The notes beneath the pieces are model-generated. The model made no database searches, had not been told where the DNA came from, and saw only the letters and a list, made by a program, of their open reading frames with translations. This document shows, one piece after another, positions 35,967 to 49,900 of a stretch of DNA of 64,000 nt. This DNA comes from Botryosphaeria dothidea (lineage: Eukaryota > Ascomycota > Dothideomycetes > Botryosphaeriales > Botryosphaeriaceae). Each line of letters begins with the position of its first letter. Position 1 is the stretch's first letter. A program made the translations under genes and the position numbers. The stretch spans positions 4,340,001-4,404,000 of the forward strand of contig WWBZ02000033.1 in assembly GCA_011503125.2 (NCBI GenBank), in the 5' to 3' direction.

Positions 35967-36124
35967 TGTTAAATTGTGATTATTCGTATTACTAGATGAT
36001 AAGTGGCATGAGGAGGAGGGTAGGTGACCCTGCAGCCTCTTATATAGTAGCTATCTAGCAAATTTTCGCTGTTGATCCTTGGTACAATAAGACCCTGTTT
36101 CTCCTAACAGTTCATAGTCCAACA
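35967..36124 (-). repeat. Copia-2 5' LTR
   Basis: 158 bp, partner of 30719-30876. The small divergence points to a relatively recent insertion. Confidence 0.95.
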
Positions 36125-39100
36125 CTAGGGCCAGAAGCGGACAATTGACCTAACCAGCCTCTTCCCCCCTCCGGTCTTTAGGTACCAGGCACGTACCCGG
36201 TTTACCCCTACGAAGATATTCCGTTCCTCTAGCGAGGCCTTTAAAGCTGCTCTTGACTACCTAATTAAAGCGGCGGATCTCGAAGATAGTAGGGAAAAAA
36301 GCTTGGAAATCCTCGATCTTACAAATATCTTCCGCGAATATACAGAAAAAGGCACACTAAACCGGTCAAAGTCTATCCTAGCTACCCAAATCCGCTCAAT
36401 GGAGAATATAACAAGAGTACTAGCCAACCGGGCTAGAGAACTAGCTAAAACCCCCTAAGGCCATCTAGCTCCTCAGGCCTCCCAAGCTCCTTAGCCTCCC
36501 CAAGCTCCCCAGCCCCCCTTATCTCGTCAAAACCCCTAAACCACTTAGGCCTCCTAAGCCCGTAACCCCTCCTACGCGGAAGTAGTTAAGTAAGGAGAAT
36601 AGTAAACAGTCCCTCCAACGAAAAGGACTAGGCCGGCCCTAAAGCCCGCCCCGATTAGGGAAAGATAGGTCGTCCTAAAGCCTTAGAACGAGATCTCTAT
36701 ACACCTACTCCACCTCCGCAACGTAATAAACGAAGCCTTTAAAGCCGAAATCAAATTAAATAACCTAGTTATCTTAACCGTTTCGATATCAGGGAAGAAA
36801 AACGTAGTCCTTACGTGCATAGAAGCCTATATAGTAGACTTTTTAGCTAAGAACTCTACTATTATCTCAAAGATTACCCCTTTCTATAATCTCGAGATTA
36901 ATAGGCCCTAGTACAAGGTAGCCGTACACGGCGTCCCTATAAATATCCTCCAGGACCACACGGATAAGGAATTCTCCTCCTTTATTAAAGAAGACGCTAA
37001 GGCCTTTAACTAAGGCCTTAATATAATCGGAGAGCCGTACTAGCTAACCTCTAAATCCCGAAGGGAAGCCTAATAGGCTAGCTTAATCTATATAGCCTTC
37101 TCTACTAAAGAGGAGGCTAAAAGAGCAGTTAATAAGAGACTCTTCTTACTAGGAGTCTTCTATAAAGCCGAAAAATATAGGGAACTAAAACACCCGACCT
37201 ACCCAAAGCGGAATTAGACTCTATATCTATGGGATACATTAGAGTACTACAAGCCAACGTCGCTCGTAAAAGCCCGGCCACCGAAGGGCTATTACAGCTA
37301 GCAATAGAGCTTAAAATAGATATTATTCTTATCTAAGAACCGTTTATTATTAGCTCCTCTAATCCCCAAGAAGTACGGTCTATTAACTACCCCTCTTTCG
37401 TCCAAACTCTCCCGGTTTTCTCTCCTAGTTTAAGGCCCCGTATTCTAGCTTATATCTCCCGCTTTATGCGCGGGGTAAAAGTAAATAGGGCCGCCCTTTT
37501 TGCTAGCGAAGATAGCATAGTATTAGAGGTTCAATAACCAAATTATCCATCCTTCCGGATAATAAACCTCTATAACTAGGCTACCTAAAGATAAGAAGGA
37601 TCTCCTAAGATATTAGAAAGAGTTCTAGAATACTTAAATATTCTTAAACCCTCTATAATCCTCGGGGACTTCAACGAACACCACCTATGGTAGGACCCTC
37701 TTGCCCGACCAATATAAGGAGCCCCTAGGCTAGTTAAATAGATAGAATCTAATAACCTAGAGCTACTAAATACGGTAGGAGAAGCTATCTTCTTTAAACC
37801 AGATTTAGTACGCCCTACGGTCCTTAATCTAACCCTATTAACTTAAAATTTATCTAATAGAATAAAGAACTAGCAAATCCTTAATAACTTCGGCTTAGAT
37901 TACCGGCTAATATTCTTTAAGATAGAAACTAGAGGCCCTATATTAGATTCTCCTACTACTACGGCCTAATTTAATACTATAAAAGTAGACTAGAAAAGAT
38001 TCTCCCTAATTTTCTAAGAGAAAGTTAAAGAAAAGCTTCCTAATATACTAGCAATAGCCCGGAACCTAGAACCTTCCTTCTCTCTCTCGAAAAAGATAGT
38101 AGCTACTAAACTACTTAAGATACCAGCGCTAGATAATCTAGGAGACACGCTAACTAAAGCTATCTCCTACGCTGCGAGTCTTACTATTCCTCGTCTTAAA
38201 CTAGGACTAAAGTCGAAATCGTGGTAGAACGAGGAGCTATCTACTAAAAGGCAAGAGCTAAAACGAAAGGCTTATCTTCTCTCCTTCCCCTCTACGTAGG
38301 AAGAGAAGTAAGAATACCTAGAAACCCGGAAAACCTTCGTTAACGCGATTAAGCAAGCTAAACGCCAGCACTGGAATTAATTTCTCTCGTCAAACTCCCC
38401 TTAAGATATATATAAAGCTATATTATATACGAAGCCTCGATCCTACGATCAAATTCCCCCTATAAAAGGGAAAGATAGCTAAGTTAAGACTAGCTTTAAG
38501 AAACAGTGCTCTGCCCTAAGGGAGGGCCTTTTTCCTATACCTCCCTCGGCCCCTCCGTATAACTAGAATAGCTACTCCCCCTCCGAGAACTAGGATTAGC
38601 CTATCCTTAGCTATACGGAACTAGAAAAAGCATGCTTAAACTAAATAAAAGGCACGACCCCAGGGCCAGATGCTATAATATAAGAGATAATTACTTATAC
38701 GTTTTAAGCCGCCCCCGACGCCTTCTATCAGGTATATAGCCTACTTTTTACCTACGGATACTATCCGTTACGCTAGAGATAGGCTACCGGTATAATTCTA
38801 AAGAAGCCGAATAAACCCGATGAGTCCGCCCTAAAGGCTTATAGGGTAATTTTACTTCTAAATTGCCTAGGAAAAACTCTTAAACGAATACTTATAAAAA
38901 GGCTAGGCTTCTTAGTAGAAACGACCTCTCTTCTAGACCCCTCCCAAATCGGGGGAAGGCTAAAGAAATCTACTATCGATGCCGCCCTATTATTAACGAA
39001 TATTACTAAAAAAGACCGCCGTAAAAAGCGTAAAACGTCGGCCCTATTCCTTAATATAAAAGGAGCCTTTAACTACGTCGCCCAAGAATAACTACTAGCT

Positions 39101-39215
39101 ACAATAGTAAGAATAGGCCTACTAATTAACCTACTCGCGTAGGTTAGGTCGTTTCTTAATCTACGAGTACTACGCCTCGCCTTTAACGGAGAAAATAAGG
39201 AATTTAGTAGAATAG
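36125..39215 (+). mobile_element. LINE-B segment 2: ORF1 remainder, endonuclease and start of RT
   Basis: Plus-strand reading, broken by many TAG/TAA codons. ORF1 is about 36140-37200 (FTPTKIFRSSSEAFKAAL, VAVHGVPINILQDHT), resembling Tad-type ORF1. ORF2 starts near 37228 with an apurinic-type endonuclease: LQANVARKSPATEGLLQ, then SIILGDFNEHHLW with the catalytic Asp and His region. RT begins by about 38640 with GTTPGPDAI, ILLLNCLGKTLKRILIKRL and NIKGAFNYV (the family has Asp where Asn is seen). It is cut at 39215 by Copia-3. Confidence 0.85.
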
Positions 39216-39455
39216 TATTGGATTTAAGAGTGAAGAGTAGTAAGGTTAGAAAAGAGAGTAGATTCTGCCTATCTCCTAAAGGGGAGGTTAGTAGGCTTAC
39301 TTATATATATAGGTAATAACTATATAACCGAGGATACTAAAGATCCGAGAGAGAGTACCGATGCGGGGTTAGGTATTAAAGAGTGTTGTTATATAAAAGA
39401 TGGAATATTCGAGATAACTGGGATGCCTAAGGTAGTAAGGCAAGAAAGTCTAATA
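39216..39455 (-). repeat. Copia-3 3' LTR
   Basis: 240 bp; differs from its partner at roughly a dozen sites, all transitions. Confidence 0.93.
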
Positions 39456-39539
39456 TACCCCCTTTACGACGTATACGTATTAGGAGGGTCGTAATAGTAA
39501 AAGTAGTATTAAGTATAAGAAATTAAGTAGAGTAGTTAG

Positions 39540-42500
39540 TTGTCTTGCAATTTGGTAGTAATGTCTTCGAGTCCAATCTATTAAAAAAAGTATTAATATT
39601 TCTATTTATTAAGAGGTTTCGTAAGTCTATCTATAATTATTTCTATAGTAGGAGTCTAGAAGATTAAGATATTACCTTATTATACTTCCTAGCGTAGCTA
39701 GTAGCTATAGATTTAGACGTAACGAAGTTTCGTAATAAGCTTATAGGTCTCTTTATTAAGCAGGCGGATTATTTAAGTATTATTATACTAGATCTTTATA
39801 TAATGTCTAGTCGAGAAGTCGATTACTTTAAAGAGGTTTTCCTACTAGATAGTTTCCTTAGCGGTAGTTAAGAGAGCGAGTAATTCTACTTCGGTGCTGC
39901 TAGTCGTAATAGTGCGTTATTTAGCTACTTTCTAGTCGATAGCTCCTCTAAAGAGTCGGAAGAGAAAGCCTTAAATACTTTTTCTTATATTAATATCCGA
40001 AGCAAAGGAGGCGTCGCTAGAAGTAATAAATAGATCCTTAGTAGACTAAGTAAAGCCTAAGAAAGTAAGAGCGTAGCTTCGAGTGTATAATAGATATTTA
40101 AGAACTCGTTAAGCTAGATAAAGGTGCTAAGCTAAGAAATTCTATAGGTGTTTAGAGAGTCGTAATACTACGTGTGTAATATCTAGTCTAGTATAGACTG
40201 CAGCGTAGTTAATTAATCCGACTTTCTACTAAAAAGCGTATATATCTTAATCCGTAGCTTTATCGGGATTCTAAGTAATAGGTTTATTAGGAGGGAGAGG
40301 AACTAAGCGCTTCGAGTCCTCTTTAACGTTGAATTTCGCGATAAGTTTAGCGATGTAGAAGTCTTAGCATAGCCAGAGTTTACGCTCGTCTCTATTTCGG
40401 ATAATTCTAATTGCTAGAAACCATTAGAGTTCGCCAAGGTATCGCATCTCGTAGATTTCGAAGAGTTTTCGTTGGAATTTATCGATATAAGCAGTGTGAT
40501 CCCTATAGTAGATAATAACGATATTATCCACGAAGAAGAATAGGACTATATATTCGTTTATAAATAGGCAAGGAGCTTCTGGTACTTTAGTAAGGCCGAG
40601 ATTTTGAAGTATTTTTAATAAGTGCTTTTGCCAGAGAGCTGGTAATTATTTAAGTCTATATAGTGCTCGTAGGAGTAGGAGAACGAGTCCGTCCTTGATG
40701 TTCATGCCTAGTAGTGGTTTATAGTATATTTCCTTATCAATTGGGACGTATAGATATGCATTAATGACGTCGTACTGCCTTGATTCAAGGTCGAAAGCAG
40801 TTATAATTACTATGAGTCCTCTGAAGATTCGTGCAGTAAGCGTGGCAGCGTAGGTATCCTAAGCAGTTGATTAAAGGTCTCCTCTAACATAGAGTCGAGC
40901 TTTGAACTTAATAAGGTATCCTTCTTGTCGCAGTTCCCTCGGGAACTTGCTGAATGCGCAGCATATCCTTGCGTGCCTAGGGAGAGAAAACGAAGATGTA
41001 GAAGACTCTGATTTCTGAAGGTAGTAACTACGGTGGCTTAAATACATAACTGTTGGGTACAAATTGGGTAGAGTTAAGGTAGTAATTGGGCAGATATTGG
41101 GCAGTAATCGGGTAGAAATATCGTGCTTAGAGCACGTTGGGTAGTAGTTAGGTATCATCGCTCAGCACAGATCAGTTTGGGTATATCTGATCAGTATTGA
41201 TGCCTGAACCGTTACACTTCTTCGTTAAACTTGTACTTGAATACCCAGGTAAGTGGAATAATCCGTTTCTTTGCCTTGTGTGCTTGTGTAACAGGGACTT
41301 CTATCCAGGTCTAAATTTGCTTAAGTTTCTTAATTTCCTCAAGGAGTGAGGCTAAAAAATCGTCCTTAAATGGATGATTGAGGAGTTTCTCGAAGGTCTT
41401 TAGCTCTGGTAGAAGATTGTCTCGATAAACTTTAGACTTAGGTTTTAGAGTATTAATTGTAGCTGAGAACGCGTTGTAGAAAGTCGATTTTGGTTATTCT
41501 TGAGCTTGAGCAAGTATTGTAGTATATGCTTCTTTTCGTGGTTTTCGTGGCTTTCTAAAAGGGTCATTGCTATAGTTTGGATTTTAATTTCGAGAACTCC
41601 GTGAGCTGTTTTCTAGAATGATAGTTTCTTTAGTGAATGTGGCTGAGATATCTGCTCCTCGTGGTGCTCTGTTACCGGGAGCAGCGCCTGGTTGCGGTGG
41701 AGTGTTATATTGAGCAGGGAGTAGAGGTCTAAGTCGTTGTTCAGTTTGCTCTTGCTCTTGTTCTTGTTCTTGTTCTTCTTCTTCTGATTCGAGAGGTCCT
41801 ACTTCAGGTTCTACTGATTCTGAAGGTGTGGGTAACGTTTGAGTTGATGGGTCTTTCTCGGCTTGAGATTGGTTTATTGTCTGATTGAGAGTAGATAATT
41901 TAGGTTCTTCCTGAGGCATGAGACCATAGATTAATGGTAGAGCAGGAGTATTGAGAGTCTTAATTATCTCCTTTCTAAGGGTTTTACCGATATTAGTCTC
42001 TGATGGATCGAAGAAGCTATTTTCGTCAAAAGTAACGTCTCTAGTCCGTATTACCTTATCCTGGCTTAGAATCCAGATGCGGAAGATATTAGTCGAGTCG
42101 TACCCAATAAGATATCCGATAAATGCTCGTTTAGCAAGCTTATAAGTGCGTGGAAGATCTTTGCGCAGAGAGTAGGCTTTACATCCGTAGGCTTTAAGAT
42201 GCGAGAGATTTAGTCTATTGCCAGTGACTCTTTTAAAAGGTGTAATCCAGCCGAGTTTCTTAAGTAGAGTCCTATTATAGATATAGGCGGCGGCTCGGAT
42301 AGTTTTAGGCTATAGTCTTTCTAGAAGGTTTATACTAATTCGCATAGCTCGTGCTCTAATAAGAAGTACACCCCCTAAGCGTTTAGAGTGTCCGTTTTAC
42401 TCGGGTATTGCAGGAGCTAAGGTTTTAAGGGTAATTCTATAATCTATAAGATAGGAGAGAAAGGTATTTCCGAGTGTAGTTTCTCTATTAGTTCTAAAGA

Positions 42501-44400
42501 AGATAACCTTGCCTTAGTAGCGAATCTTAATAATTTTAAGTCTATAGATAGCTAGTTTAGAAGTGTCTGATTTATACCGGTATGTAAATGGGAGGATGAA
42601 GTTTAATGATAAGCAAGTAAGATAAGCTGTCTATTTATCTCCGTTATAAGCTAGTGTAAGCTAGAGAAGATCGAATGTAACGCGTGAGAAAGGCTTAGTT
42701 AGTTCTTCTTCTTTATCTAAAGATCGAGAGACGATTCTATAAGCCTTTAATAGAGCACAGGTTTCGTAGTGCTAGAGTAGTTGTTCAGATAGTAATGGAG
42801 TAATTTGTGTTCCTTCGGTAGATTCTTCGAGATGTTGAAGAGTTTCCTGGCTAGCGTGGCTAAGGATGCGGTGCCAGTTAGTAATATATGCGGCTTTAGT
42901 TGCGAAAGCAGTTAGTTAAGTTGCGAGAAGTGTCGAATAATAAGCTTAAAGAGGTGCTGCATTTCGTTTAAGGTAGAAGTGTCCGTTGTGTCGTTTAGTG
43001 AAGCAGAGCGTCTAATTATTCTTGCTGAGAGTTCCAGTCCTTGGGTTCCAGTCGATTCCTGCTTTAAGAGCTTTATTAAGCGATATAAGATTGGCCATGA
43101 AAGATAGAGACATTACAACATCTTAGAGAGTAATATGGCCTTTACTAGATAGTGTCTTGACGTTAACAGTGACTGTCCCATAGGCAGTAATTAGTGTAGT
43201 TGTTTCTCTATAGGTAAGGTATTCGTCTCGTTCAGCAGCTCTGGTTTGTTTAAATCTATCCTGCATGGATCGGTTGTAGATATAATAATCTATTCCAGAG
43301 TCGAGAATCCAGAATAACTAAAGAGAAGTATTGGCTCTCCTTATAGAGTGGCTAATAATAGAGAATGAGGCGACCTCGATTAAAGGGGATTTGCTTTAAA
43401 CGTTAGGTATTAGAGTTATAGTCGTGTTTGTAGTGGATAGAGAACTGAGTTATCTTTCCTTTTCTCGATTTAGTGCATAGTCGATTCGTGCCTTAATTTT
43501 TAGATCCTTGAGTTTCTCGTTAACACGTATTTAAGCAGCCTTATTTAGATTCCAGTGCTTAGGCCGTATATCCTCGTTTAGGTAGAAACAGTCCTTATAC
43601 CAGTAATTGAGTCCACAGATACAAGGTGGCTTTTCGTTGTTTTCCTATTCCTTGCCCTTGAAAGTGGCCGGGAAGGCTGAGTGCTTCGAGGATTTAGATA
43701 GTTTCTCGAGATTCTCGATTCGTAGATGTTGCCTATAGTCTTCAATAGCTTTATAAAGGGTTAGCTTAGTTTCTTAGCCTCGTAGAAGGTACAGTTCCAT
43801 CTAAGAGTATATAGAATCGATTCCTCGAAGGGAGAGGAGAAAGTCTCTAACTGGTCGGTCGTCTTTAACTTATGGCAAGTCGCGTTGCTTAGCTTTGGTA
43901 TAGACCTCTTCCCAAGATTAAAGCCATTTCTTAATATTCTGGTTAGATAGACCTCGCTTAAGCTAATTATACTACTATTCGAGTTCTAGATCTATAGCTT
44001 CGTTGGTTGGTGTAAGTTTAGCTTTAAGCGTTGTCAGATAGGTCTAAGGATAATTATCCGAATCCGTGTTGCTAATATACGGGAGCAGATTTATGGCGAT
44101 TAAGTCCTAGATATAGGTTGCAAGATTAGTAAGTGCCTTTTGTTATTTTTCGTAGAGTGCGTAGTCTACGCGGTAGTTGCTTATCTTATAGTTATAAGTA
44201 AGCTTTTTATTAGTAGTAACTATATCTTAAATTATTAGTTTCTTAGGTTTAGTAGTGCCCTAAGGTTTAGTTATCAGTAAAGGATCAACGAGGCTCTAGA
44301 TATTAGTGTTCTGGGCTCTTCCTTTTACTAGGAATAACTAGTAATTCTAGTCCGAAGACTTAGTAAGTATATGGGATTTAGTAGAGTCTCCTATATTATC
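39540..44400 (-). pseudogene. Copia-3 gag-pol remnant
   Basis: Fragments in the expected order on the minus strand: gag (about 44.4-43.5 kb), protease and pre-integrase (about 43.3-42.8 kb), integrase with the KAYSLRKDLPRTYKL-like block near 42.1 kb, a low-complexity Glu/Gln linker near 41.78 kb, RT (about 41.3-40.4 kb) and RNase H below that. One insertion-like block at about 40925-41215, with the tetrad GGGTAG repeated, separates two parts of RT. Boundaries are approximate because of the many stops. Confidence 0.7.
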
Positions 44401-44615
44401 TATAAGTTATTATTAGTCTAGTTAGATTCGAGCAGAGGTAGTAGCTAGTGTAGCTCCGTATTAAGTTGTTAGTTTAGTCGCCGTAGCCTATAACCGGGCA
44501 GAAGCCGTAGATAATAGTAGTTGCGTGTTAGTAAAGAGTACTTAGTTAAGTAGGAGAGTTAATTAGCAAAGAGCTAAGAAGTGGGGTAGTCTTAGCGTCC
44601 AGCCGTAGCGTCCCC

Positions 44616-44628
44616 CCGGGCTTATAAC
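44616..44628 (-). other. Copia-3 primer-binding site
   Basis: GTTATAAGCCCGG on the minus strand, next to the LTR: the same primer site as in Copia-1 and -2 with one G-to-A change. Confidence 0.7.
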
Positions 44629-44868
44629 TATTAGATTTAAGAGTAAAGAGTAATAAGGTTAGAAAAGAGAGTAGATTCTGCCTGTCTCCTAAAGGGGAGG
44701 TTAGTAGGCTTGCTTATATATATAGGTAATAACTATATAACCGAGGATACTAAAGATCCGAGAGAGAGTACCGATGCGGGGTTAGGTATTAAAGAGTATT
44801 ATTATATAAAGGATAGAATATTCGAGATAACTAGGATGCCTAAGGTAGTAAGGTAAGAAAGTCTAATA
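44629..44868 (-). repeat. Copia-3 5' LTR
   Basis: 240 bp, partner of 39216-39455, adjacent to the primer site. Confidence 0.93.
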
Positions 44869-46216
44869 AATAGAGACCGGGATTCCTTAAGGAAGCCCAA
44901 TCTCCCCTATACTATTCCTTATATATACCCGAGAGCTCTTTAAAATAAACAAAATTACCTACCTATCCTATATAGATAATATTATTCTTATAGCTAGTTC
45001 TTCTAGTTATAAGTGTAATAAATATCTATTAGAGGAAGAGGTAAAATAGCTCTATAAGCGGGGCTAAGAGAATAGGATAGAATTCGACCTTTTAAAGACC
45101 GAACTCCTATACTTCTCTAATAATAAAGAGGCTAGCTAAACCTCTATTATCTTACTAGACGGTAATAGAGTAGAACCTTAAAAACTCGTCCGGTGGCTAG
45201 GAATCTTCCTCGACCCAAAACTTACTTTTAAGAAGCACGTCTCTATAAGAGTTAGCCAAGCCCGTTTAGCCTTCCAACGCCTCTCTAGACTAGCTAATAC
45301 CGAACGGGGTCTATTCCCCTACGCGGTTAGACAGCTATACATAGCCTATATTACCAGCGTAGCCGATTTTAGCTGTCCGATCTTCTAGAAAAATTAGGTA
45401 CAGTTTAAACGCCAATATATACTACTCCAAAATCTTGCTCTACGAAAGATTCTAGGAGTTTTTAAAACTACTCCTATTATTCCTCTAGAACTAGAGACGG
45501 TAATCCTACTATCCGAGCTCCGCCTAGACGATACCCTAAAAAAGTATGCGTTTAGAATAAGATAGCTTAAAAAGGAATATCTAATCCGCTACGAAATAGA
45601 GAGAGAATCTAACCGAAATATAGGAGGTATACCTCCTATATAGGTAGAAAGAATAAGAAGAATATACTCTAAAATCCCTAAGGAGATAGAAGAGGTAGAC
45701 CTCTTTCTTTTTAAACTATAGAGCGGTAGTCCCCCCTATTTGGTTAGGATATCTACCCTAGAGAAGGAAGCCGAAGCTAAAGTATACGCTAAGGCCCTCC
45801 TAGAAGCCCTAAATAGTTAAGTATCTATATATTCCGACGCCTTATAACTTCTAATAGGAAAAGAGATAGGAATAGGAATAGGAATACTAGACCTTAGCCA
45901 ATCTCGAGATACTATATAATAAGAACTAGTTAGAAACTACGGTCCTAACTACCTCGTTTATAATAGCGAACTAGAAGGTATTATAAATGCCCTTGAATTT
46001 GCTAGTAAACGAGGATATAAAAACCGAGAAATAAGAGTCTATGCGGATAACTAGGCCGCACTCTTACGGCTATAAACCCTAGCTAATACTCCTAGCCAAG
46101 ATTAATAAATCCGGGTAGTTAAAGCAGCAAAAATCCTATAGGATAAGGGGAACAAAATCTCTCTAGAATGGGCACCTAGATATAAAGATATCCTTAGAAA
46201 CGAGGCCGCGGATAAA
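44869..46216 (+). mobile_element. LINE-B segment 3: RT C-terminus and RNase H
   Basis: Continues LINE-B ORF2 after Copia-3: GIP-GSPISPILFLIYTREL-type motif at 44880, active site YIDNIILIA near 44970 (family Y/F-x-D-D), thumb region LGIFLDPKLTFKKHV. RNase H follows near 45.82-46.21 kb (VSIYSDA, VYNSELEGIINALEFA, EIRVYADN, LEWAPRYKDILRNEAADK). It is cut at 46216 by Gypsy-1. Confidence 0.85.
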
Positions 46217-46694
46217 TGTTACGGTGCAGCCTCTATAGGTTAAGGAAGTTAGGGATTAGCCCCGCTGGGAACGATAGAAGGCGGAACCCCGAGGGTCCGA
46301 GGTCACGTGACCTCCGCGATTAGTTGGACCTACCCGCTTATTCGCCAAGATAAATAAGCGAGCAAGCTATCTAAGCGCTTCCCGCTTAGATACTCTACTA
46401 GGCTTAGAAAGAATAGTAGTTAAGCGTAATACGCTAACTAAGCATATAGATTATAGATACTCTCCTAAGTATATATAAACTATACTCCTTAGATAGCTTT
46501 GACCTTCGTGGTTAACTTTAATAATAATTTAGTACTAATTATTAGTAATAAGGCCTTCGCACGTAGTGCTTAGTCTTTAGTCGTCTACTCGTTCCTCGCG
46601 TACCTCTTCTTATACCTACTTAAGAAAAACCCCTCGATAGGTTTCTACCCTCTTTAGTATTTAGATCCTTAGAGGTAGAGGCCCGCTCGTTATA
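46217..46694 (+). repeat. Gypsy-1 5' LTR (strongly mutated copy)
   Basis: 478 bp. Compared with the 3' LTR it carries many C-to-T and G-to-A changes at CpA/TpG, e.g. CCTCTATAGG here versus CCTCCACAGG there, and GTTAGGG versus GTTGGGG. Confidence 0.95.
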
Positions 46695-46974
46695 CTTTAA
46701 CTACTATCCTTGTAAGGAGAGGGACCTTTTTAGAAACGAGTTTATTAGGTTAAGTATTACCCCGCCTAACGCGTTTAGGGAAAGTATACGATAGCACCGG
46801 GATCTTAGATAGATGTCGACCTAATAGAGGGTCGCGCTAAGGGTGCTTAGGGGCGTGCTCCGCCCGCGTAGTAAATAGAGCCTACTCGAGAAGAACTCTA
46901 GGCACTTGTTTAGGAATAAAAAGCCTAGATCGAGCGCCTACTAGCGTACTAGATAAAACGAAGCGCTACTAAGG

Positions 46975-49900
46975 TTAAAGTAGCGGTACCCGAGAAGTTC
47001 GATAGGAATAGGAAGAAGCTCTAATCCTTCCTACTCTAGATGCAACGCTACCTCTAGTTTAACTAAGTATAATTCGATAACGACGCCGAGGAAGTACTCT
47101 TCGTATTAACCTACCTTAGAGGAACGGCAGAGGTATAGATAGAACTATACCTTCGCGACTACCTAGCTAACGAATACTCTCTCGAGAAGAGAAGGGCAAA
47201 GACTAAGGAGATCTTCGACACCTATACGGGATTCGTAGATAACCTTAAGGCTACTTTTAACGATCGGGACGAAGTCCGTAAAGCCTCTAACGATATTATA
47301 ACCGTTAGATAGATAGAATCTATAGCTGTCTATGTAACTAAGTTTTAGTAGCTTATAGCCTACCTCGAATAGTTAGACGAGACTTTCCGCGACCTCTTCT
47401 ATAAGGGCCTAAAGGACGAAGTTAAGAAGAATATAATTACTTACGAATACCTACCTACCTTCTAGAAGATAGTAGATCTTACGTCTTAGATCGACGGTCG
47501 TATATACGAATAGAAGATAGATTCTCGATAATCTAATACCTCGAAGCCACGCCGTAAAAGAATAACCCTCGAAGGCGGAGACGCTATAGCCCTTAACGCG
47601 GCTAATAGATAGGATTCTAAGAAGGGTAATAATAGTTATAACAATAAGAAGCCTAAGGGACCTAACCCGAACTAGATGGATAAGTAGAAACAGCGCTATA
47701 AGGATCGACTCTATATTACCTACGGTAGTAATAAACACTTCTCTTCTAAGTATCCGTAGAACCCTCGTAGTAAGAAGGATAATAAGTAGACTTCGAGCGC
47801 TTAGCGTGAAGCGTCGGTTGCATCTCGCTAAGATAACTACGATACGCTATACTAGATAGCCTATTACGATAACGGCTATTAGACGCATTAAACTAGCAAG
47901 GATATCTCTAGATAGTACCCCCACGAACCTCGAAACTTCGGTATAATAACTAGGAACGAAGAAGTTATCGAAACCGACGATATTATCGATAGTTTCCCTC
48001 TAGACGACGAACTTATTAATAGCGAAATAGGAGAACTATACGAGAGTACTAGTAAAACGTAGTTAGATAATACACCTATACTATCGGATAAACTAGACAC
48101 CCTTATCTCGTTAGAAGTTCTCGCTAAAAGATACGGTATTAGTAACTACCTACGGGACGAATAGGGTAATCTTAGCTAAATAATCTAGATTCCGCATTAG
48201 AAAGGCATCGCGCTTACGGTTATTTAGGGATAGCGTTAGAATACTCTTTAGGAAACCCGAATTAAATAAGACGGGAAAAAGTACGAACTTCCGGTGACTA
48301 AAGAAACGACACTCGTCGAACGCTACTACTAAGGAACCTTAGCACGCGAGTAAGTAGACTACGACTCCCTCCGGGAACTAGTACGGATTCTCTACTAGTA
48401 CGGTACGGCAACGATCTAGTATCGTATACTCTAGTAGATTCCGGATAAGAAGCTTAATCGACTAACCTTTAGATATTAGGTGCGAAAGAATAAAGTCTAC
48501 TAGCGAAGGAAGTAGAACTCCGATAAATAGACTAACTAGAAGTAAGTATATCTCTAAGTTAACGAATAGGAAGACTATATATATAGTAAAGTCTACGGCT
48601 ACCCTATACTAAAAAACTAGACGGCCCTACGGTAATAGGACTAACCCCGGGGCTATAGTCTAGGTCCCTTTATATAGTATCGCGCATATCGGAAATAGAA
48701 ACTCTTACCGGACCAAACCTATAGAAATAGTTTAGGATATAGGGAATACTTAACGGAGTACCTACTAGAATCCTAATCGATATAGGATTAAGCGGAAATT
48801 TTATCTATAACGAGCTTGTATAGAAGATAAATATCCTATATCGTAAGAAATAGGAACCGTATCTCCTTAGTAGATTCGACGGATCCTAGGTAGCCTACGG
48901 AGAAGACTAGGTAAAGATAGAAACGAAGAAAGCAACCCTCTAGATAGGGAACTATTAAGAACGGATTTCCCTCGACGTCTAACGTATTTCTAGGCACGAT
49001 ATTATTCTAGGTATACCCTAGATCCGGATATAGAAACCTATCTTCGACTTCGGAGAAGGAGACTCTATTATCTTTCGAGAGAAGCTCGAGGACCTCCTAC
49101 GAAAATAAGGATTATAGAAGAAGAATAGGTTGTTAGATACCCTTCGAAAGCTTCTATCGATATTAATACGGAAAGTAGCTAGTATAAGATCTAAATATAG
49201 TAACTATATAGGCGACTCCGATAGTAGTATAAGTTAGTACTAGGACTACGACGCAAGTAGCGAAGCCTCCTCGGTAAAATATAGCCCTATTATAGAAATA
49301 AGCCCTACTAAGCGAAACGATACCCCCGAATTAAGCTACGACTCTAGCAACGATAGCGTAAGATCTAGCGACGGTAGTATCGACGGCAACCTTAAGAAAA
49401 GCGTAAGACAGAACTAGGATAGTAGCGTACGAGACGCCGCCTCCTCGGTAAAATATAGCACCTTAAGCGGAGTAAGACTAACCGAGTCTAGTATTCCCGA
49501 CGAATAAGTATAGTATACGTTACGAAGGACTACGAGGAAAAGGCATAAGGCTAAGAGTAAAGCTTCGCGTAAGCAATTAGCAGCCGTAGAACCTTAAATC
49601 GACGTCTAGACGATCTTAGGAGAAGTATTTAAGCGTATAAGACGCTAAGGCCAGCAGGTCTACCTTATATACATTAAACCCTTATAGGCGGTGTAATAAC
49701 GAGTATTAGCTAAGGCCGTACGGGAAAGGCTTAAGGATAAGGATAGTCCTACTCCTATTAGAGGAGACGATCCCGCGAGGATTAGAAGGAGACAACACGG
49801 TAGTTTAGAGACATGGAGCAATCTATACGGAGAACCTCTAATACTAGAAATGGAAATAGTACCTAGCGAGTACTAGGACTTAAAAGCCGTTTACTAAGAA

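Larger units (their letters stand above)
30719..36124 (-). mobile_element. Copia-2: complete Copia element inserted in LINE-B
   Basis: 5406 bp, 158-bp LTRs (TGTTGAATTG...AGTCCAACA), target duplication CTAGG at 30714-30718 and 36125-36129. The primer site is at 35954-35966, and a purine tract adjoins the 3' LTR at 30877-30886. Domain order gag to RNase H on the minus strand. Related to Copia-1 at protein level (the gags share KPIVILK and WDEWY) but with a different LTR. Confidence 0.95.
39216..44868 (-). mobile_element. Copia-3: complete Copia element inserted in LINE-B, heavily RIP-mutated
   Basis: 5653 bp, 240-bp LTRs, target duplication AATAG at 39211-39215 and 44869-44873. LTR ends are TATTGGATT and GTCTAATA, which are TGTTGGATT and GTCTAACA after CpA/TpG changes. 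Primer site 44616-44628. The minus strand carries gag near 44.4 kb down to RNase H near 39.6 kb. RT is visible around 40.5-40.9 kb (FFFVDNIVIIY, family FVDD). Almost no frame longer than 100 codons remains. Confidence 0.93.
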